Assembly: GCF_031457275.1 (NCBI RefSeq) | Contig: NZ_JAVDWH010000001.1 | Location: 248,001-312,000 of the forward strand | Direction: 5' to 3' | Origin: Aeromicrobium panaciterrae | Lineage (GTDB): Bacteria; Actinomycetota; Actinomycetes; Propionibacteriales; Nocardioidaceae | Length of the DNA stretch: 64,000 nt | Notes under the pieces: generated by a model | The model's database searches: none | What the model was told of the DNA's origin: nothing | The model's input: the letters and a program-made list of their open reading frames with translations, nothing else | Shown here: positions 60,040-64,000 of the stretch, one piece after another | How the letters are laid out: every line of letters starts with the position of its first letter | Numbering within the stretch: the stretch's first letter is position 1 | Made by a program: the position numbers and the translations under genes

Positions 60040-60876
60040 CTAGCGGATCGTCACCTGGCGGCTTGTGAGGGCACTGCGTGCTGACCGCTGCTCGGCAGTC
60101 AGCGGGCTGTCGTCTGTGAGCGCCTCATCGAGTCGCTTGGCGAACTCGGCAGCGGGCTTCTCCACACCGGCAGCGTCGACCTCGAACTCCCAGACCGGTA
60201 CGAGCAGACCGTGCGCGCGGAAGTGGCCAATCAGCTTGCTGCCATCGCCCAGGGTGTCAGCGCCAGCGACGCGCAAGCGGGCCAAGGCGTTGAGGAGCTT
60301 CTGCTCGTCGTGGGTCATGACCCAGCGGAGCCAGCGGTGCGGACTCATCTCAGTCCAGTACGCCGAGTCGACCGAGTCGAGCCGAACGGTCGGTGCGATC
60401 GTGTCATTGGCGTCGGCCAGCGCCTCAGCGGTGCCGGGCGCATCGTCCTGGCCTTCGATCCAGTAGTCGAAGCCGTCGTGCATCTGGACATCGAACGGGC
60501 TGGCCGGGTCGATCAGGTCCTGCATACGGGCGCCGACGCCCGGGTCGGTCAGCGGGATGGGCCGGCCGGGCTCAGTCTCAAGGCCGGTCTCGACGACGTG
60601 CGCCAGATCGCGGCTGATGTCGCCGAAGTTGTGGGCCACCTGCAGGCCGAGCCAGATCTCACCGTCGGGGCGGACGATGCCGGCGCCGGAGCCCGGCAGC
60701 GACGAACAGACGCGTACCTTCTGACCGGTCTTGAGCGTCACGTAGGCGGTGGCCGAGGGGACGAACTCGCGCAAGGCGATCCAGTCGGCTTCGCCAGGGA
60801 GACCCTCAAAGGTGCGCGCAACGAACGGCATACGTTCTTTGACGGTCTTGTTCTTGTTCCGCGATTTCTTGCCCAC
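60040..60876 (-). CDS. DUF5926 family protein
   Basis: About 278 residues from the GTG at 60876 (basic start VGKKSRNKNKTVKERMPFV). Further segments FEGLPGEADWIALREFVPSA and AYWTEMSPHRWLRWVMTHDE match the actinobacterial DUF5926 family, which I recognise only by pattern. No signal or membrane helix. No Shine-Dalgarno is visible. It starts 34 bases after the anti-sigma-like ATPase gene in the same direction. Function unknown. Confidence 0.75.
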   Translation of the reverse strand: MGKKSRNKNKTVKERMPFVARTFEGLPGEADWIALREFVPSATAYVTLKTGQKVRVCSSLPGSGAGIVRPDGEIWLGLQVAHNFGDISRDLAHVVETGLETEPGRPIPLTDPGVGARMQDLIDPASPFDVQMHDGFDYWIEGQDDAPGTAEALADANDTIAPTVRLDSVDSAYWTEMSPHRWLRWVMTHDEQKLLNALARLRVAGADTLGDGSKLIGHFRAHGLLVPVWEFEVDAAGVEKPAAEFAKRLDEALTDDSPLTAEQRSARSALTSRQVTIR

Positions 60877-60910
60877 GAGGGGCGAGTCTATGCGGGGGGC
60901 GGTGCAGTGA

Positions 60911-61306
60911 TCAGTGCAGGCCCATGACGAGCTCGGCGTTGACACGCGTGCCCTGCGACATGTCGACCCACCAACGATCGGCAACCCGATTGATGATCGA
61001 CAGGCCGCGACCACTCAGCGAATCCTCGTCAAAGTCGACGGGCTTGAGCGGCTCGCTCATGCCGCCGTCATGGACGCTGAGCTCAAGCAGAGTGCCGCTG
61101 ATGCTCCACGAAATCTCGATGGTGCCGTCCTGCTTCGGCATGCCGTGGCTGACGGCGTTGGCAATCATTTCGCTGATCACGATGAGCGCGTCATCGATGA
61201 CGGCGTTGGATGCGCGGTGCACGGTCAGAAAGGCTGCAAGCCTCGTCCGAGCGATGCTCGGCGTCGAAAGCTCAAACGGGAGGCGAACGATGTCATGCGA
61301 CTTCAT
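60911..61306 (-). CDS. RsbW-like serine kinase/ATP-binding anti-sigma type protein
   Basis: About 131 residues from the ATG at 61306 (AGGTGG upstream); a GTG three codons earlier is possible. It is a GHKL ATPase with the N-box ISEMIANAVSHG, the G1-like VHDGG and the G2 box GRGLSIIN. Such proteins bind sigma factors of the SigB/F family or anti-anti-sigma factors. No partner is adjacent; the SigB/F-type factor at 29022-29786 is a candidate. A strong hairpin sits in its leader. Confidence 0.88.
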   Translation of the reverse strand: MKSHDIVRLPFELSTPSIARTRLAAFLTVHRASNAVIDDALIVISEMIANAVSHGMPKQDGTIEISWSISGTLLELSVHDGGMSEPLKPVDFDEDSLSGRGLSIINRVADRWWVDMSQGTRVNAELVMGLH

Positions 61307-61328
61307 CTGGACCACCTACCCGAGAAAG

Positions 61329-61357
61329 CCGGAGCTGCGCAGCGCGCAAGGCTCCGG
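61329..61357 (-). promoter_or_regulatory. Strong leader hairpin before the ATPase gene
   Basis: CCGGAGC-TGCGC pairs with GCGCA-AG-GCTCCGG around a 3-base loop: 12 pairs with one 2-base bulge. On the minus strand it is followed by CTTTCTC and ends 23 bases before the ATG. It may be an attenuator or structured leader. Confidence 0.5.
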
Positions 61358-61466
61358 TGACTGACCTGCATATAGTCCAAAGTAACCATTCGAGGGGGTT
61401 CATCGCTACTCGGCGCACCCATTGACCCCTCTCCCACGCTCAATCCCCGTGAGAGAAACTGTACAA

Positions 61467-61784
61467 ATGAACGAACAAAGCGTCCCGACCACGGACATCA
61501 ATGCGATCCCCGAGTCGATTCCGGCCGATCTCGTCGTGCTCGATGTGCGCGAGCAGCATGAGTGGGATGCCGGACATATCGACGGCGCCATCCACATACC
61601 GATGAGCCAGATTCAGTCTCGAGTCGGCGAACTTGACCCGGCGATTCACACCATCGTCGTATGCCACGTCGGCGGTCGATCAGCGCGCGTGACGGGTTGG
61701 CTCCATGCCCAGGGACACGACGTCGTCAACCTCACCGGTGGCATGGAGCTGTGGGAAGCAGCCGGCCGACCGGTCGTCGCCTAG
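61467..61784 (+). CDS. Single-domain rhodanese
   Basis: 105 residues from the ATG at 61467; a GTG at 61449 is possible. The fold is visible from DLVVLDVREQHEWDAGHIDG to the active-site loop VVCHVGGRSARVT, with the nucleophile cysteine, and LTGGMELWEAAG. It moves sulfur, usually from thiosulfate or persulfide donors. No sulfur genes are adjacent. Confidence 0.92.
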   Translation: MNEQSVPTTDINAIPESIPADLVVLDVREQHEWDAGHIDGAIHIPMSQIQSRVGELDPAIHTIVVCHVGGRSARVTGWLHAQGHDVVNLTGGMELWEAAGRPVVA

Positions 61785-61793
61785 GGCAGAAAA

Positions 61794-61823
61794 CAGCGCC
61801 ACCGGAAAGATCCGATGGCGCTG
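61794..61823 (-). terminator. Terminator of the HU gene
   Basis: CAGCGCCA pairs with TGGCGCTG, with inner CGG/CCG. On the minus strand it is followed by TTTTCT. It lies 13 bases beyond the HU stop and also close to the convergent rhodanese stop. Confidence 0.85.
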
Positions 61824-61836
61824 AAAGGTGCCGCTG

Positions 61837-62118
61837 CTACTTGGCTGCCGCCTTGAGGCGCGAACCGACGCTCAGCTTGACTCCGTGTCCTGCAGGGATG
61901 TCGATCGTCTCGCCGGTCGAGGGGTTGCGGCCCACGCGGGCTGCGCGCTCGACGCGCTCGACGGACAGGATGCCCGGAATCGAGACCTTGTCACCGTTGC
62001 CGGAAACAGCCTCGACGAGGATCTCGCTGAACGCAGAAAGTACGGCGTCGGCTTCGGTCTTGCTGGTGCCTGCCTTCGACGCAAGGGCGGCAACGAGTTC
62101 GTTGCGGGAAATGGCCAC
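61837..62118 (-). CDS. hup: HU-family DNA-binding protein
   Basis: 93 residues, the plain HU length without the lysine-rich tail of mycobacterial HU. Family pattern: MAISRNELVAALASKAGTSK, the beta-arm RVGRNPSTGETIDIPA and the end VKLSVGSRLKAAAK. It bends and compacts DNA. Start is GTG with GAGGAG upstream. A strong terminator follows. Confidence 0.95.
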   Translation of the reverse strand: MAISRNELVAALASKAGTSKTEADAVLSAFSEILVEAVSGNGDKVSIPGILSVERVERAARVGRNPSTGETIDIPAGHGVKLSVGSRLKAAAK

Positions 62119-62215
62119 AAATGCTCCTCATGAATGGTGATGTGCGACGTCCAGTCTATGAACTCTCGCCAACAGATCCTTGGCCCCCCGTGGGCCTCCG
62201 TGATTGTTACTGCTG

Positions 62216-62872
62216 CTATCGCGCCCATTCTGACAGAGGTTGCCCAGCGACGAGCGCCGGGAGTGCCTCGAGATAGGTCACGCGGGGCCATTCCACGACG
62301 CCGAGCGACTCCAGATGCGGGGTGCACCACTGCACGTCGATCAGTTCACTGTCGCCAACGATCTCGGTCAGCGCGACGAGGGCAACCTTCGACGCATCGG
62401 TGACCTTGTGGAACATCGACTCTCCGGCAAAGAGCCCCCCGATGCTGAGTCCGTACAGTCCACCCACCAGGGCACCGTCGGCATCGCGGGTCTCGACGGA
62501 ATGCGCCCAGCCGAGTCGGTGGAGGTTCACGTACGCCTCGCGGATCGCGCCGTCGATCCAGCTCCCGGGCCGAGTCGGGTCGGCACAAGCATCGATGACT
62601 TCCTCAAAGGACTCATCGACGGTCACCGAAAGCTGGCGCACCGACCTCTTCAGGGATCGGGAGACCTTGAGTGTCGACGGCACCAGAATTCCGCGCTGCA
62701 TCGGCGACCACCACAGCAATTCGCCGTCGTGGGGCATGGGGAACGCTCCATGTCGGTACGCATCCACGATCGTGCCGGGTTCGAGATCCGCCCCGCCCGC
62801 CACGCAATCTTCATCCGGCCACTCGTCGGGTTCGAATCTCCACGGCGACGGCGCCAACGGCTGCGGGCTCAC
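62216..62872 (-). CDS. aat: Leucyl/phenylalanyl-tRNA-protein transferase
   Basis: 218 residues from the GTG at 62872, overlapping the phosphotransferase stop by four bases. Conserved parts: DAYRHGAFPMPHDGELLWWS, VSRSLKRSVRQ, RPGSWIDGAIREAY, GGLYGLSIGGLFAGESMF. It adds Leu or Phe to proteins with N-terminal Arg or Lys, marking them for ClpS/ClpAP-type degradation. Together with bpa it points to two separate targeted-proteolysis routes. Confidence 0.95.
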   Translation of the reverse strand: MSPQPLAPSPWRFEPDEWPDEDCVAGGADLEPGTIVDAYRHGAFPMPHDGELLWWSPMQRGILVPSTLKVSRSLKRSVRQLSVTVDESFEEVIDACADPTRPGSWIDGAIREAYVNLHRLGWAHSVETRDADGALVGGLYGLSIGGLFAGESMFHKVTDASKVALVALTEIVGDSELIDVQWCTPHLESLGVVEWPRVTYLEALPALVAGQPLSEWAR

Positions 62873-63834
62873 GGCTCGAGGACGCGTTTCAGGTGGTAGA
62901 GCGGAGCGTCTCCCCACTCTTTCCACTCAGCGGCGGTGGCGTCTGCGAGGCAGGCCCACCAGGTCAGCGCGCGATTGACCGGCTGAGTCAGGGCTGTTGC
63001 GTCCCACTGACCGGCGAGCTCGGCGACCGTGAGCCCCCAGACGTCCGTGTAGGCATCGACGAGATCGCCCCAGACGAGTTCCGTACGCGCCTCGATCCAG
63101 CCGTACGGGACGCTGAGCACCTCAGCAGCATGCGACCACTGGCCGTCACCGAAGTCGAAGATCCTCAAACCCGCATCTGCGGGCGCGAACACGTTCCACG
63201 GGTGAAGGTCGCCGTGCTGCCACGTGGCCGGTAGTGGTCCCTCGACCAGCAACTGCGCCGCGTCTGCGATGGCATCGCGCTTGGCTCGCAGCTCACGCTC
63301 AAGGTCCGGCGAAACATGTGACGGATGGTCGTCAGGAAGGCCTGCGAACGTGTCGACGATCCGGTCGAATCGTTCCGGCACTGTGATTGGCGAGCAGTCC
63401 GGCAGTCCGGTGGCAATCAGGTCTTGACGGTGATCGGCCACCACGCGCTGGATGCGCGCCGTCTCGGCGAGCAGCATTCGCCAGTCGTCCGCGGTGGGTT
63501 CGTGGCTGTCGCCGAGCGTCGTACCGCGATCTTCGGTCACGATCCATCCACGGTCGGCGTCGATCGCGAACGGCACGTCCACGGCGTCCGGCACGATACG
63601 CGCCAGCTCCGCGTGCAGCAGCGGCTCGAATGCCATCGACGCACAGTTGGCCTTGAACCAGAGGGTCCCGGCATCCGTCGGCACGACGAGCTGTGTCGAC
63701 CACGGGCGCACGCGGGGCTGGGTGATCTCGCCGGTGACCGAACGGCCGCTCGTGGCGAGGTGGTCGCCGATCCAGTCCTCGGCCGTACGGCGCCACTCAT
63801 CGCTGGCGACGTGCTCAGAGAACGGACGACCCAT
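62869..63834 (-). CDS. APH-type phosphotransferase
   Basis: A 321-residue kinase-like protein. The catalytic loop is WQHGDLHPWNVF and the metal motif IFDFGDGQWSH, as in aminoglycoside/choline kinase families. The N-lobe is around TQLVVPTDAGTLWFKANCAS. Substrate unknown; there is no reason to assume resistance. Coupled to aat by a four-base overlap. Confidence 0.88.
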   Translation of the reverse strand: MGRPFSEHVASDEWRRTAEDWIGDHLATSGRSVTGEITQPRVRPWSTQLVVPTDAGTLWFKANCASMAFEPLLHAELARIVPDAVDVPFAIDADRGWIVTEDRGTTLGDSHEPTADDWRMLLAETARIQRVVADHRQDLIATGLPDCSPITVPERFDRIVDTFAGLPDDHPSHVSPDLERELRAKRDAIADAAQLLVEGPLPATWQHGDLHPWNVFAPADAGLRIFDFGDGQWSHAAEVLSVPYGWIEARTELVWGDLVDAYTDVWGLTVAELAGQWDATALTQPVNRALTWWACLADATAAEWKEWGDAPLYHLKRVLEP

Positions 63835-63874
63835 GCGATCAGCGTAGTAACGAGCGTCCTCCTATGCTTGCCAG

Positions 63875-64000
63875 ATGGGAGTCCGAGGCAAGCTCGCCGC
63901 AACTGCGGCCACCAAGCTGGCTCCCCAGGTCGCGTCTGGCTATGTGCGGACGGTGCTCGACCAAGCGATCGACGGCATCGGACCACTCCGTTCTGCAGCG
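63875..64000 (+). CDS. Truncated gene at the right edge, possibly EcsC family
   Basis: The first 42 residues (MGVRGKLAATAATKLAPQVA...DQAIDGIGPLRSAA) run off the window. The DQAIDGIGPL segment resembles the start of actinobacterial EcsC-family proteins, but this is too short to be sure. It is divergent from the phosphotransferase gene, with 40 bases between them. Confidence 0.5.
   Translation, partial: MGVRGKLAATAATKLAPQVASGYVRTVLDQAIDGIGPLRSAA

Noticed and set aside
62869..63834. Antibiotic resistance role for the APH-type phosphotransferase
   Set aside because: The fold is shared by many unrelated kinases, and the gene is coupled to aat with no resistance context.

Overview
The window is high-GC actinobacterial chromosome. 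Mycobacterial-type Ku and LigD, a proteasome activator (Bpa), a WhiB-like protein, GTP-dependent PEP carboxykinase, one-piece pntA/pntB transhydrogenase and very frequent GTACG words suggest Nocardioidaceae (Aeromicrobium- or Nocardioides-like). The genus is inference from gene content. I saw no insertion sequence, prophage, CRISPR array or rRNA. Four tRNA genes are present, all on the minus strand: Ser-CGA, Arg-ACG, Ser-GCU and Ser-UGA.

1-10 kb: a short-chain dehydrogenase and a truncated dihydrodipicolinate-reductase-like gene run leftward from a KstR-type box. Opposite is a two-repeat Fe-S PD-(D/E)XK nuclease gene, then an acyl-CoA thioesterase gene. A secreted family 3 glycosidase follows, then tRNA-Ser(CGA), an FMN reductase/LLM monooxygenase pair, and a run made of the tadA-associated gene, tadA and a double-GNAT gene. 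10-17 kb: upp, the pntAB transhydrogenase with an unlisted 43-residue membrane protein behind it, a second SDR, an ACT-domain protein, DUF3817 and gabT. 17-24 kb: a spermidine/GABA-type ABC importer (ATPase, binding lipoprotein, two permeases) with gabD as last gene, divergent from a FadR-type GntR regulator and a soluble Cache-domain protein. This looks like one import, sensing and catabolism unit with gabT.

24-33 kb: membrane and unknown proteins, a D-amino-acid dehydrogenase, then an NHEJ neighbourhood. Ku and LigD bracket a GAF-ANTAR protein, an unknown 165-aa protein with a SigB/SigF-like promoter, and a SigB/F-type sigma factor. A histone-H1-like lysine-rich protein follows LigD. 33-41 kb: tRNA-Arg(ACG), an S55 (SpoIVB-type) secreted peptidase, pckG, a metallo-hydrolase/K+ channel/small membrane protein operon, half-size EamA transporter, and two tRNA-Ser genes.

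41-50 kb: membrane protein, nitrilase, quinone reductase, bpa, an unusual WhiB-like protein with a C-terminal helix-turn-helix, HAD phosphatase and serS, a PAP2-diacylglycerol kinase fusion, and an ArsR/SRPBCC pair with a large operator. 50-57 kb: two secreted repeat proteins (BspA-type LRR and Ig-like) flank adenosine deaminase, an FHA-like protein and a GH65 phosphorylase/beta-phosphoglucomutase pair. 57-64 kb: arcA, then an ECF41-type sigma factor facing its classic target, a carboxymuconolactone decarboxylase-like gene with a matching promoter. After these come a DUF5926 protein, an anti-sigma-type ATPase, a rhodanese, HU, aat, a phosphotransferase and a truncated gene at the right edge.
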